NCBI GenBank assembly: GCA_016287975.1
Contig: JAEEXV010000096.1
Span: 1 to 24,628, forward strand
DNA from: Lentisphaeria bacterium
Lineage (GTDB): Bacteria; Verrucomicrobiota; Lentisphaeria; Oligosphaerales; Oligosphaeraceae
Direction: 5' to 3'
DNA: 24,628 nucleotides
The notes beneath the pieces are model-generated. The model searched no databases, was not told the origin of the DNA, and saw nothing but the letters and a program-made list of their open reading frames with translations. Made by a program: the position numbers and the translations under genes. Of this stretch, positions 15,902 to 24,246 are shown piece by piece (position 1 is the stretch's first letter; each line of letters begins with the position of its first letter).

Positions 15902-17638
15902 ATGAGTTGCCCGAATCTGTATCCCGCGCCGTATCGCCACGAGGAGCGGCCTGGCGCGTTTCCCGCCGTGCTTCTGGAGACGCCTGCGGTGGAGATCGTG
16001 CCTGGCTGCGTGCCTGCGCAGGGCTACCGCATGGAGGCTGGGGCAGAGGGCGTACGGGTGCGCGCGGCGGATGCGGCGGGCGCCTTCTATGCACGGCAGA
16101 CGCTGAAGCAGTTGCGGCGGCTGGCACGAGGCGGCGAATGCGGCTGCTTTGCCATCGAGGACTGGCCTGCGGTGCTGGAGCGCGGCATCATGCTGGAGAC
16201 GCTCTCGGGGGCGATCCCGAAGTTCGAGCGGCTCAAGGCGTTCGTCGAATGGATGGCGGAGATGAAACTCAATGTGCTGGCGCTCTATCTGGAAAACACC
16301 TTCGCGTTCCGTGACCACGAGGCAGTGTGGCAGGACGCCTCGCCCTATACGCACGAACAGATCATGGAACTGGACGCCTTCTGCCGCGAGCGGTTCATCG
16401 AACTGATTCCGTATCAGGAGACTTTTGGTCACATGCACCAGTGGCTAAAGCATCCGCAGTACCGCCCTATGGCGGAGGTGCCTGAGGGATGGAATCACGG
16501 CTTCGCGGTCGCGCCGCAGCCCTTCACGCTCTGCCCAAGCGACCCCAGGAGCATCGAGTTCCTCGACGGTCTCTATCGCGAAATCCACGAGGTCTTCTCC
16601 AGCCGCAAAATGCTGGTAGGGTGCGACGAGACCGACGATCTCGGCAAGGGGCGCAGCCGCGAACTCTGCGAGCGCGTCGGTCGCGAGAATGTCTACATCG
16701 ACTTCGTGAACCAGATTGACGCCCGCGTTCGCGCGCTGGGCTGCGAGACGCAGATCTTCGGGGATGTCGTCATCAAGCATCCCGAGACGCTGGGGCGGCT
16801 GCATCCCGAGGTGGTGATCGCGCACTGGGGCTACGAGTCGGACTATCCGTTTGAGGAGCACTGCCGTCTCTTCCAGGCGTCGGGGCGGGCGTTCTATCTG
16901 CTGCCGAGCACTTCGAGTTACCACAGTTTCATCGGGCGCACCGACAGGGGCATGGGGAACATCCGCAACGCGGTGCGCAACGCGGTGCGCTTTGGCGCGC
17001 GCGGCGTGGTCAACACGCAATGGGGATACCGCTACAACCTGACCACGCTCTTCGATTTGCCGCTCTTCGCGTTCGGCGCAGGAATGTGCTGGCAGCCCGA
17101 CGCGAACGACAGCGAAGAACGCCTCGCCGACGCCCTCGACGCGCATCTCTTCGGGGACGAGCGCGGTCGTCTCGGTCGCTTCCTGCTGAAACTGGGGCGC
17201 GCGTACAATCCAGTCGCAAGCCGTCCCAACGGCTTCAATCCGCTCTATCTCTCGTACTGCAACTGCACCGTCGGCAAGGCGCATCCGCAGGCGAACTGCG
17301 ATCCTGAGGCGCTGCGTGGCGTGCTGGCGCGTGTGCGCGAATCGGCGTCGGAGGCCGAGGGGTTGTCGGCGTCCAGTCCGCGCTGGCCTATATGGCGGGA
17401 GGGGCTTCGCTTCGGGCTGGCGATGTTCCTGTTGTGTGGCGACGCGCTGCAGGCGCTGCTCGACGACGCGTCGGCGCAGCGCTGCGGCGAATTGCCTGCG
17501 TCGGTGCGCGCGCCGCTGGCGGCGCGTTTTCGGGAAATGCGGGGATGGTTCGAGCGGCTATGGCATGTCGACAACCGCCCTGGCGGCGTGCGACTCACGC
17601 TTGAATGGTATGACAATATGCTCGCGGAACTGGGATAG
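15902..17638 (+). CDS. GH20-like beta-N-acetylhexosaminidase, cytoplasmic
   Basis: 578 residues without a signal peptide. The N-terminal GVRVRAADAAGAFYARQTLKQL (residues about 48-70) is the GH20b domain signature, followed by RGIMLETLSGAIPKFERLK at the barrel start. The catalytic pair is Asp242-Glu243 in VGCDETDD; GH20 enzymes usually have GGDE, so the first Gly is followed here by Cys. Other barrel strands are LIPYQETFGHMHQW and VVIAHWGYESDYPF. GH20 enzymes remove terminal GlcNAc or GalNAc by substrate-assisted catalysis using such an Asp-Glu pair. The start has GGAG 8 bases upstream and lies 13 bp after the secreted protein gene. It probably trims imported oligosaccharides. Exact substrate open. 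Confidence 0.85.
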   Translation: MSCPNLYPAPYRHEERPGAFPAVLLETPAVEIVPGCVPAQGYRMEAGAEGVRVRAADAAGAFYARQTLKQLRRLARGGECGCFAIEDWPAVLERGIMLETLSGAIPKFERLKAFVEWMAEMKLNVLALYLENTFAFRDHEAVWQDASPYTHEQIMELDAFCRERFIELIPYQETFGHMHQWLKHPQYRPMAEVPEGWNHGFAVAPQPFTLCPSDPRSIEFLDGLYREIHEVFSSRKMLVGCDETDDLGKGRSRELCERVGRENVYIDFVNQIDARVRALGCETQIFGDVVIKHPETLGRLHPEVVIAHWGYESDYPFEEHCRLFQASGRAFYLLPSTSSYHSFIGRTDRGMGNIRNAVRNAVRFGARGVVNTQWGYRYNLTTLFDLPLFAFGAGMCWQPDANDSEERLADALDAHLFGDERGRLGRFLLKLGRAYNPVASRPNGFNPLYLSYCNCTVGKAHPQANCDPEALRGVLARVRESASEAEGLSASSPRWPIWREGLRFGLAMFLLCGDALQALLDDASAQRCGELPASVRAPLAARFREMRGWFERLWHVDNRPGGVRLTLEWYDNMLAELG

Positions 17639-17644
17639 GCGCGA

Positions 17645-18922
17645 TTAGATGTCTCCTGCGGTGCGTCGGAGACGCCAGGCGAGGAGCGCGGTGAGGAGGA
17701 AGCAGGGGACGACCAGCCAATAATAGGTGTGGAGGAGGACGGAGAGCTCCGCGCCTGGGGAGAGTCGTTTCACGGCATGGAAAAGGGCGGAAGCGGCGAA
17801 GAGGCCGCAGAAGTATCCGCCGTTGCAGGCGATAGAGTGGGCGGCGATGGCGCTGTTGATCCACTGGGGCTGGGCGAGGCGCGTGGAGGCGGTGTATTCG
17901 CCCTGGATGAGGAGGCCCGCGAAGAGGGAGAGCGCCCCGTCCCAGGCGAGGATGGCGAAGGGGAGGATGACCCAGACGCGCTGCCATTGCCATGCGAAGA
18001 GGGCGTATCCCGCGGCCATTCCGACGGTCAGCAGCAGGAAGACGCGGGTGTATCCGAAGCGGTCCATGACTTTGCCGCCGTATGGGAGGGCGAGGTTCAT
18101 GAGGAGGCAGAGGACGAGTCCGATGGTGGTGAGGTGGGTCAGGGAGAGCCCGAGCACCTTGAGGAAGTAGACGGTCAGATAGGCCATGGCGAGGCCTGCG
18201 GCGAGGCGGTGCGTGAACATGAGTGCGGCGAGCGTGCGGAAACTTCGGTGCCGATAGGGTTCGAGGGGGTTGGCGGCGGTCTTGGCGGCGGTCGGCGGCG
18301 GCGGGACTGGCAGGCGCCGCAGGACGAAGAAGGCGGGGAGCTCGAAGAGGGCGACGCCGATCTGGATGGCGCCGAAGAGCAGCAGGAACCTCGGCGTGGA
18401 GAGGCCGTCGAAGCGGTCCAGCACCCAGGCGATCGGAATCGCCAGGAGGATGGCGGGCAGCGAGAAGAACATGTTCATCATCCCGATGCAGTAGTTGTAG
18501 CGGGATTCGGGGATGATGCGGTAGTACAGCGCCATCAGGGAGTTGTTGGCGAAGGCCGCGAACAGCATGCCCGCGGGCAGCAGCACGAAGCAGGCGAGCG
18601 AGACCAGGCGGTGGTCGCGGCAGAGGATCGCGACGAACGGCAGGAGCGTCGGCAGCAGGAGCCGCAGGAAATAGCAGAGGAGGCAGATGCCGACGTCGCG
18701 GTTCAGGCGCTGCAGCCTCGGCGCGAGGAGCTGGTAGGCGATCGCTGGAAGCAGATACATCAGGCACTTGATGGCGCCGAAAAACTCCAGGTTGATCTCC
18801 AGCCGCAGCAGCAGCCGGTCGATGAGCGTGAAGTTCGAGGCGACCGTGAGCGCCGCGCTCAGCAGCAGGTTGTACAAATACAGCCGCCGAATGGCGGATT
18901 CGGTTTGCGAAAGGGCTGGCAT
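17645..18922 (-). CDS. Major facilitator superfamily permease
   Basis: 425 residues with about twelve hydrophobic helices split by a cytoplasmic loop around PPPPTAAKTAANPLEP (middle of the protein), the usual 6+6 MFS layout. The second half begins with FRTLAALMFTHRLAAGLAMAYLTVYF and includes YGGKVMDRFGYTRVFLL, an MFS loop motif. The ATG at 18922 was preferred to the TTG at 18946. No clear ribosome binding site is seen at either. It converges with the glycosidase operon with 6 bp between stops, so it is a separate unit, but the position next to the GH20-like gene makes it the natural candidate for oligosaccharide uptake. The substrate cannot be inferred from sequence. Confidence 0.85.
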   Translation of the reverse strand: MPALSQTESAIRRLYLYNLLLSAALTVASNFTLIDRLLLRLEINLEFFGAIKCLMYLLPAIAYQLLAPRLQRLNRDVGICLLCYFLRLLLPTLLPFVAILCRDHRLVSLACFVLLPAGMLFAAFANNSLMALYYRIIPESRYNYCIGMMNMFFSLPAILLAIPIAWVLDRFDGLSTPRFLLLFGAIQIGVALFELPAFFVLRRLPVPPPPTAAKTAANPLEPYRHRSFRTLAALMFTHRLAAGLAMAYLTVYFLKVLGLSLTHLTTIGLVLCLLMNLALPYGGKVMDRFGYTRVFLLLTVGMAAGYALFAWQWQRVWVILPFAILAWDGALSLFAGLLIQGEYTASTRLAQPQWINSAIAAHSIACNGGYFCGLFAASALFHAVKRLSPGAELSVLLHTYYWLVVPCFLLTALLAWRLRRTAGDI

Positions 18923-19083
18923 ATACGCGCGGAAATGGGGTGACAAAATGGCGCCCGCATAATATAGGATGCGTCGCGCGGTTTTTCGCCGCGCACAGGA
19001 CGGGATGGGCCCGCGCGGCTCTCACCGCACATACCAATGCGGAAGTGCCGCCGTCTGTTTCGGCATGTGCTTCAGCCGCATTT

Positions 19084-19111
19084 CCCAGATTTCCTGGGAT
19101 TCTCAAGAATC
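19084..19111. promoter_or_regulatory. Two overlapping inverted repeats upstream of the AAA ATPase gene
   Basis: CCCAG/CTGGG (19084-19098, 5-base centre) shares its last base with GATTCT-CA-AGAATC (19098-19111). They lie about 100 bp before the ATPase start, upstream of a -10-like TATATT at 19156-19161. The remainder of the 286-bp gap (18923-19208) has a minus-strand TATATT near 18962 that may serve the MFS gene. Operator function is only a suggestion. Confidence 0.4.
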
Positions 19112-19208
19112 TCCGTGACTTTCAGCACTTTGCGGCAGACTGCGCTTCGGCGGGCTATATTATCGACAAGTCAGAAAACAGGAACTATGAACTGCGGAGG
19201 AGAGCGCC

Positions 19209-20765
19209 ATGCGAAAGCATTTCAACACGACTGGACCATGCCTTCCCAGGGAGCACTATATGCTTCCGCCGTTGCCGCGGGTGAAGGCGGCGATGGAACT
19301 GGTGGCGGACGGGAAGTACTTCGTGCTGCATGCGCCGAGGCAGTCGGGGAAGACGACGAGCCTGCTGGCGATGCGGGACGAGCTGAACCGCCAGGGGGAG
19401 GTGTATGCCGTCTACTGCTCGATGGAGACGGCGGCGGTCGGGTCGGAGCGCCGCGATGTGAGTTTGGCGATAGCCCAGCAGGTCTGGTTGGATGTCAAGG
19501 ATGAGACTGGACTGGACTGGATCGGGGAACTGCGTCCAGATTCCTCCATGCCGCAAGTCGCGCTGCAACTCTTTCTGCAACAGACTTGCCGTCGGCTGGA
19601 AAAGCCGCTGGTGCTGCTGCTGGACGAGGTGGACAGCCTGGCGGAGGAAAGTCTGATTTCCCTGCTGCGGCAGTTGCGGCTGGGATACATCCAGCGGGGC
19701 ACACGGCCATTCCCGGTGTCGGTGGCGCTGGGGGGGATGCGGAACATCCGTGACTATCGGGTGCGGCTGCGTCCTGACCAGGAGTCGCTGGGGACGGCGA
19801 GTCCGTTCAACGTGGTGGCGAAATACCTGTCGCTGGACAGTTTCACGCTGGACCAGGTCGCGGAACTCTACGCGCAGCACACGGCGGCGGCGGGGCAGCG
19901 CTTCGCGGCAGGGGTGGCGGAGCGCGTCTACCACTGGACGAGCGGCCAGCCATGGCTCGTGAACGCCATCGCGCATGAGTGCGTGGACGAGATCTGCGGG
20001 CGCGACTACACGCGGGAGATCACGGAGGCGATGGTGGACGAGGCCGCCTACGCGATCATCCTGCGGCGGGACGTGCACATCGACAGTCTGCTGGCGCGGC
20101 TGACCGAGCCGCGCGTCCAGCGCATCCTGCAGCCAGTGATCCTGGGGGAGGATCTGCCAGTGGGGGACTTTGACAACGACTTGTCGTTCGTGCTGGATCT
20201 GGGCCTGCTGCGGCGCGAGCAGGGAACCAAGCGGCTGCTGCCCGCGAACCGGATGTACGCCGAGGTGTTCCTGCGCACGCTTTCGTCGCCGTTCCAGGAG
20301 CGCGCGCTGACGGACGTGCCGTCTCCGCCGTGGGCGCGTGCGGACGGGCTGGACATGGACGGGCTGCTGCGGGGATTCCAGGTGTTCTGGCGGGAGAACT
20401 CGGAGATCTTCACACGGGAAATGACGCGCTACCCCGAGGCGCTTCCGCAGCTGGTGCTGATGGGCTTCCTTCAGCGCGTCCTCAACGGGGGCGGGCGCAT
20501 CGTGCGCGAGTATGCGCTGGGGCTTCGCCGCATCGACCTGCTGGTGGAGTATCGGGATGGACGCTACCCGATTGAACTGAAGGTCAAGGGGAACGGCACG
20601 CGGGAGGAGGCCGTCGTGCAACTTCTGGACTATATGGGGAAGTGCGGGCAGGCCGACGGCTGGCTGGTGGTCTTCGACCGCGACGCTTCGCGGCCGTGGC
20701 CAGATCGGCTGACCTGGGAGGAGGAGGAACGGGACGGACGGCGCATCCGCATCGTCGGGGCGTGA
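19209..20765 (+). CDS. AAA ATPase fused to a PD-(D/E)XK nuclease-like domain
   Basis: 518 residues. The N-terminal AAA module has Walker A APRQSGKTT with Lys48 and Walker B LVLLLDEVDS with Asp139-Glu140, then a winged-helix-like middle region (residues about 230-350). The C-terminal 90 residues carry REYALGLRRIDLLVEYRDG with Asp443, then YPIELKVKG with Glu456-Leu-Lys458, and Gln in AVVQLLDYM: the D...ExK plus Q arrangement of PD-(D/E)XK restriction-like folds. The ATG has GGAGGA 7 bases upstream. It stands alone, with no antitoxin, methylase or recombinase beside it. Such proteins occur as dispersed paralogues in Bacteroidota, Lentisphaerota and archaea; roles are mostly unproven, with defence, DNA repair and selfish mobility all proposed. 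Function is uncertain, family fairly sure. Confidence 0.8.
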   Translation: MRKHFNTTGPCLPREHYMLPPLPRVKAAMELVADGKYFVLHAPRQSGKTTSLLAMRDELNRQGEVYAVYCSMETAAVGSERRDVSLAIAQQVWLDVKDETGLDWIGELRPDSSMPQVALQLFLQQTCRRLEKPLVLLLDEVDSLAEESLISLLRQLRLGYIQRGTRPFPVSVALGGMRNIRDYRVRLRPDQESLGTASPFNVVAKYLSLDSFTLDQVAELYAQHTAAAGQRFAAGVAERVYHWTSGQPWLVNAIAHECVDEICGRDYTREITEAMVDEAAYAIILRRDVHIDSLLARLTEPRVQRILQPVILGEDLPVGDFDNDLSFVLDLGLLRREQGTKRLLPANRMYAEVFLRTLSSPFQERALTDVPSPPWARADGLDMDGLLRGFQVFWRENSEIFTREMTRYPEALPQLVLMGFLQRVLNGGGRIVREYALGLRRIDLLVEYRDGRYPIELKVKGNGTREEAVVQLLDYMGKCGQADGWLVVFDRDASRPWPDRLTWEEEERDGRRIRIVGA

Positions 20766-20772
20766 AAACCAA

Positions 20773-20809
20773 AAGCAGGCCGAAGGGGCCGCGCAATCAT
20801 GGTCTGCTT
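20773..20809 (+). other. Hairpin after the AAA ATPase gene
   Basis: AAGCAGGCC (20773-20781) pairs with GGTCTGCTT (20801-20809) over 9 bp including one G-U. It lies 8 bp after the ATPase stop. No T-run follows, so it may be a 3'-end stabiliser rather than an intrinsic terminator. The remaining bases to 20914 show nothing. Confidence 0.4.
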
Positions 20810-20914
20810 AGTACGCGAATGCTGGTCGGAATCGGGGGTCGGGCGGCCGCGCAGGAGCACGGCCCTCCCGTTGGCGTCCTCACGGCGCTGTTGGCGTGTC
20901 ACGAGGCGCGGCGG

Positions 20915-21877
20915 TCATCGCGCCTGAACGAAGGCGGCGATTTCCCGCTGCCACAGCCAGTAGTCCACGTCGCGGTGGAAGCCAAAGGGGTTCACCTTCA
21001 GGGTCTTCGGGGCGGCGATGCGGTTGTAGGCGGAGAAGGCGCAGTCGGCGGGGGCCATTTCGTCACGGAGGTTGATCTGCGCATGGACGGGGCATTGGAT
21101 GCGGTCGGCGAAGTTCATCGCGTCGAAATAACTCATGCGCAGGCGGACGGCATCGGCGCGTTCGGGGAAGCGGATCAGATAGTCGGCGATGTCGGAGGCG
21201 CAGGCGGTGCGGGTGAAGATGCGTCGCTCCCAGCAGCAGTAGCTCGGCACGGCGGGCAGGATCAATTTGAGGCGGGGCTCGAGCGCCGCCAGGATCATCG
21301 CGGTGCCGCCGCCCTGGCTGGCGCCGTAGATGCCGCAGCGCGCCGCGTCGACCTGCGGCAGTTCCAGGAAACGCCGCAGCCACAGCAGCTGGTCCGTGAA
21401 GGCGTGGTAGAAGTAGTAGTCGCGGTGGTCCGAGCAATGCAGATTGAGGGTCGAAAAGGACTTGCCCCAGCCCTTCATCGGCGTCGCGCTGCCAGTCTCG
21501 CCGCCCTGCATCCGAAACTCCGTCACCAGAAGCGCGCACCCCGTCATCGACGCCGTGGCGGGCAGCATCGGCGCGCCGCCGCGGCTGCCGCCGCCGCCAT
21601 GCAGATGCACCATCCCCGCGGCGGGCTGCGCCTCAGTGGCGTTGCGCGGCAGATAGAGCCATGCCTTCAGCGGCGTGCCGTCCAGCGCGGGAAGGGTGGC
21701 GTCGTAGACGCGGTGCGACCATTCCCCGCCCGCGGCGATCTCCTCCAGGCGCATCTGCCCGTCATGCGCCTCCACGCGCGCCTTCGCCTCCGCCCAGAAG
21801 GCGTCGAAGTCAGGTTGCCGCGTCAGCGGATACTGCGTCTGCGCAAGTTCCTGCAATTGCCGATCCTCGAATGTCAT
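20915..21877 (-). CDS. CE7 family acetyl(xylan) esterase / cephalosporin-C deacetylase-like hydrolase
   Basis: 320 residues, the usual CE7 length, alpha/beta hydrolase fold. The nucleophile elbow is GASQGGG with Ser187; the acid is Asp272 in NLRDEMAP and the base His301 in FGFHRD, completing the triad. The family RGxxxGD-type region is represented by FRMQGGETGS, and the oxyanion-region loop by MVHLHGGGGS. CE7 enzymes remove acetyl groups from sugars and are cytoplasmic when, as here, no signal peptide is present. The ATG is preceded by GGGAGA. The gene diverges from the sialidase-like gene across 164 bp and shares its control region, consistent with de-acetylation of a sialylated or acetylated sugar, which is inference. 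Confidence 0.9.
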   Translation of the reverse strand: MTFEDRQLQELAQTQYPLTRQPDFDAFWAEAKARVEAHDGQMRLEEIAAGGEWSHRVYDATLPALDGTPLKAWLYLPRNATEAQPAAGMVHLHGGGGSRGGAPMLPATASMTGCALLVTEFRMQGGETGSATPMKGWGKSFSTLNLHCSDHRDYYFYHAFTDQLLWLRRFLELPQVDAARCGIYGASQGGGTAMILAALEPRLKLILPAVPSYCCWERRIFTRTACASDIADYLIRFPERADAVRLRMSYFDAMNFADRIQCPVHAQINLRDEMAPADCAFSAYNRIAAPKTLKVNPFGFHRDVDYWLWQREIAAFVQAR

Positions 21878-21934
21878 CGAATGGTTCTCCCTGGGTTGAG
21901 GCCGCCCCCGTGGTTAATATAATCGCCCCGCCCA

Positions 21935-21964
21935 GTTCCCCATCCAGATTGCTTCATGGGGAAC
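21935..21964. promoter_or_regulatory. Perfect inverted repeat in the esterase/sialidase divergent region
   Basis: GTTCCCCAT (21935-21943) and ATGGGGAAC (21956-21964) are perfectly complementary, separated by 12 bases. On the minus strand a TATATT (near 21920) is a likely -10 for the esterase gene, and the nearer arm lies at its -35 position. This geometry suits an operator controlling both genes. A plus-strand TACAGT (21993-21998) may be the -10 of the sialidase-like gene. Confidence 0.55.
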
Positions 21965-22041
21965 CGAGGGCGCCAGGTCTGGAAAGACGTGCTACAGTAG
22001 CGGGCAAAGCGGATGCGGGGGAATGCAAGGAGGCGTTGAGT

Positions 22042-23100
22042 ATGGAACAGGTGTACGAGGGCGCGATCGGGCGGGTGCATGTCGGCGCGGCGGAGGTGTA
22101 TGTGGACAATGAGGCGCGGGGGCGCAGCGGGCACATGTCGCATGCGCTCGTGGAACTCTCGCCAGGGCGCGTGCTGGCCTTCAACTCGAACTGCTCGGCC
22201 TGGCGTCTGGCGGGGCACGCGGCCTTCGGGTGGATTGAATACCGCTATTCGGAGGACTACGGGCGCACTTGGGGGGAGATCCATGACCTGGCGTGCTCGA
22301 AGCAGGTGCTTCTGGATGGCATCCACACGTATTCGCTGGAGAAGGCGGTGCTGGTGGACGGCGTGGTCACGGCGGCCATCTGCCACAACGACCAGCTCGT
22401 GCCCATCTCCTGCGAGCCGTGGGCCGAGCCGCTGTATATCCAGAGTTTCGACCAGGGGCGCACCTGGACGGAGGCGAAGCCGATCTCGCCGTGGCCTGGC
22501 CGCGTCTATGACATGGTCGCGCGGGACGGCGTCATCTACGCGCTTGAATTGTGCAATCCGAACTTCGTCGCAAAAGGCCCCGAGGACCTCTACCGGCTGC
22601 TGGCGAGCCGCGACAACGGCCGCAGTTTCCAATGCGAGGGCATCGTGGAGATCGACACGCTGGGCCATGGCTACGGCGCCCTGCAGCTCCGCGCGGACGG
22701 GAGCCTCGTGGCCTACGCCTGCAACATCGCCGACGGCCATCGCCTGTCGGCCAGCGTCAGCCGCGACGGCGGGCGGCACTGGGCGCCGCAGCCCGACATC
22801 GCGCTCGCGGAGGGCATCCGCAATGTGCAGGTCACGCCGCTCGGCAAGGGCTATGTGATGCACGGACGCGGCTTCCGCCACACGCCTGGCGGCAAGGGCC
22901 TCGTGCTCTACACCTCCCTCGACGGCCTGGAATGGGACGACGGGCTGGTGCTGGAGCCCGACAAGCCGATGTGCTACTACTCGAACAGCCTCCGCATGAG
23001 CGACGGGCGCGTGCTGATGCAGTACTCCGAAACGTATACGAAGGAGCCCGCCCGCCACAACGCGGTCAATGTGATGCATCGGTTCCTGTCGGTGGAGTGA
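22042..23100 (+). CDS. Sialidase-like protein (BNR/Asp-box repeats)
   Basis: 352 residues forming a six-bladed propeller judged by four Asp-boxes: SEDYGRTW (from residue 70), SFDQGRTW (135), SRDNGRSF (189) and SRDGGRHW (240), plus a degenerate SLDGLEWD. Asp-boxes mark sialidases and other GH33/GH93-like hydrolases. No catalytic arginine triad could be assigned with confidence, so cleavage of sialic acid is probable rather than certain. The ATG at 22042 is chosen because AAGGAGG lies 8 bases upstream; the frame is open much further upstream, but that part overlaps the divergent esterase gene and has no protein character. No signal peptide, so cytoplasmic. Confidence 0.88.
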   Translation: MEQVYEGAIGRVHVGAAEVYVDNEARGRSGHMSHALVELSPGRVLAFNSNCSAWRLAGHAAFGWIEYRYSEDYGRTWGEIHDLACSKQVLLDGIHTYSLEKAVLVDGVVTAAICHNDQLVPISCEPWAEPLYIQSFDQGRTWTEAKPISPWPGRVYDMVARDGVIYALELCNPNFVAKGPEDLYRLLASRDNGRSFQCEGIVEIDTLGHGYGALQLRADGSLVAYACNIADGHRLSASVSRDGGRHWAPQPDIALAEGIRNVQVTPLGKGYVMHGRGFRHTPGGKGLVLYTSLDGLEWDDGLVLEPDKPMCYYSNSLRMSDGRVLMQYSETYTKEPARHNAVNVMHRFLSVE

Positions 23101-23116
23101 ACGGGCGCGGGGGTGG

Positions 23117-24046
23117 TCATTTCACGCAGACGAGCAGGATTCCCGCGAGGCTGGCGAGGAGGCCCGCGGCCTGGAGGCGGCTGAGGCGCTCGCGCAGGAC
23201 GAGCAGGCTGTAGCAGGCGAAGCCGATCAGGCACGACGAAACCATCAGCGGATAGGCGATGGCCGCCGTGTGGTGCCGCGCGAGCACGTCGATGCACCGA
23301 TATTGGAGGACGTAGGTGCAGATCAGGCTGAACGACTGCATGGCGACCACAAAGGTCCATAGCCACGGGCTGCGCAGTTCCCGCGCCAGCGACGTCCAGC
23401 AGTGCCTCGGGGAGGCGAGCAGGTTCCAGACCGAAGCCGCGAGGAAGGTGGCCCCCGCAAGGGACAGGTTGCGCGCGGCGTAGTTGAAGTGGCGCTGCAC
23501 CTCGGGGTCGTTCGAGGGGATGGTGTTGGTGGTCTGGTTGGCGCCGCACAGCAGGAAGGCGAGCACGGCCCAGACGAGCCAGTGCCCTGGACGGCGCGCC
23601 CCCTCCCCCGCGTCGCTTCCGCGCGCCGCGCCCATGCAGACGAGGGCCGCGACCAGCAGGGCCATCCCGCAGCCCCGCCATGCGTTCATGATGTCATGCT
23701 GGAAGAGGACGCCGTAGAGGAAAGTCAGCACCATCCCCGACTGCGCCATGGTCCAGACGATGCTGTTCGGCCCCGTCCTCATCGCGGCGGCGATGGCCTG
23801 GCACATGAGGAAGTTCAGGACCCCCGTCAAGGCATAGAGGATGACGGCGCGCACCGCGAATGCGCTGCCCCACGGCACTGGCGGATAGCAGCGCAGCATC
23901 GCGAGGCTGATGGCCACCGAGCAGGCCGCCCCCACCAGCATCACCGTGCTCGTGTTCACCGCGTGCCGCGGCGCCGCGCTCATCACCACGCCAGTGAAGG
24001 TGAAGACGAGGCCGACGCCGACCAAGCCAAGAACCGCCCAGAACAT
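23117..24046 (-). CDS. EamA/DMT superfamily permease
   Basis: 309 residues with about ten membrane helices. The N-terminal FWAVLGLVGVGLVFTFTGVVM and the C-terminal RERLSRLQAAGLLASLAGILLV segments are those of the drug/metabolite transporter fold. The ATG at 24046 has AAGGAG 7 bases upstream, better than the ATG at 24073 that opens the longer frame. Stop codons of this gene and the convergent sialidase-like gene are only 16 bp apart. Substrate unknown; the neighbourhood suggests a sugar or sugar derivative. Divergent from gnd across 200 bp. Confidence 0.85.
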   Translation of the reverse strand: MFWAVLGLVGVGLVFTFTGVVMSAAPRHAVNTSTVMLVGAACSVAISLAMLRCYPPVPWGSAFAVRAVILYALTGVLNFLMCQAIAAAMRTGPNSIVWTMAQSGMVLTFLYGVLFQHDIMNAWRGCGMALLVAALVCMGAARGSDAGEGARRPGHWLVWAVLAFLLCGANQTTNTIPSNDPEVQRHFNYAARNLSLAGATFLAASVWNLLASPRHCWTSLARELRSPWLWTFVVAMQSFSLICTYVLQYRCIDVLARHHTAAIAYPLMVSSCLIGFACYSLLVLRERLSRLQAAGLLASLAGILLVCVK

Positions 24047-24093
24047 TTTACGACTCCTTGAGGTTTGAGACACTGGATTCGGGACAGGGGGAT

Positions 24094-24179
24094 ACTATAA
24101 GCCGTGGCGGGAGGGCAGGGGGGGATTGGCAGATTGTTTCGCAGGGACAGGTGCCGAAATCGGTTAGACGTGGTACATT
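24094..24179. promoter_or_regulatory. Divergent -10 elements for the EamA-type permease and gnd
   Basis: A minus-strand TATAGT (24099 to 24094) about 50 bases before the permease ATG, and a plus-strand TACATT (24174-24179) about 68 bases before the gnd ATG. Both are in AT-rich dips of otherwise GC-rich DNA. No good -35 box could be found for either, so these are tentative. Nothing else is visible in 24047-24246. Confidence 0.3.
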
Positions 24180-24246
24180 ATCCGCAATATCCAGCGCCGC
24201 GGATGGCGCGGGAGGAACGCCAACCCATTTTTAAGGAACGCATTGC

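Noticed and set aside
21661..22041. N-terminal extension of the sialidase-like gene to 21661
   Set aside because: The extra 127 residues are Pro/Arg/Ser-rich, overlap the divergent esterase gene, and a strong AAGGAGG precedes the ATG at 22042.
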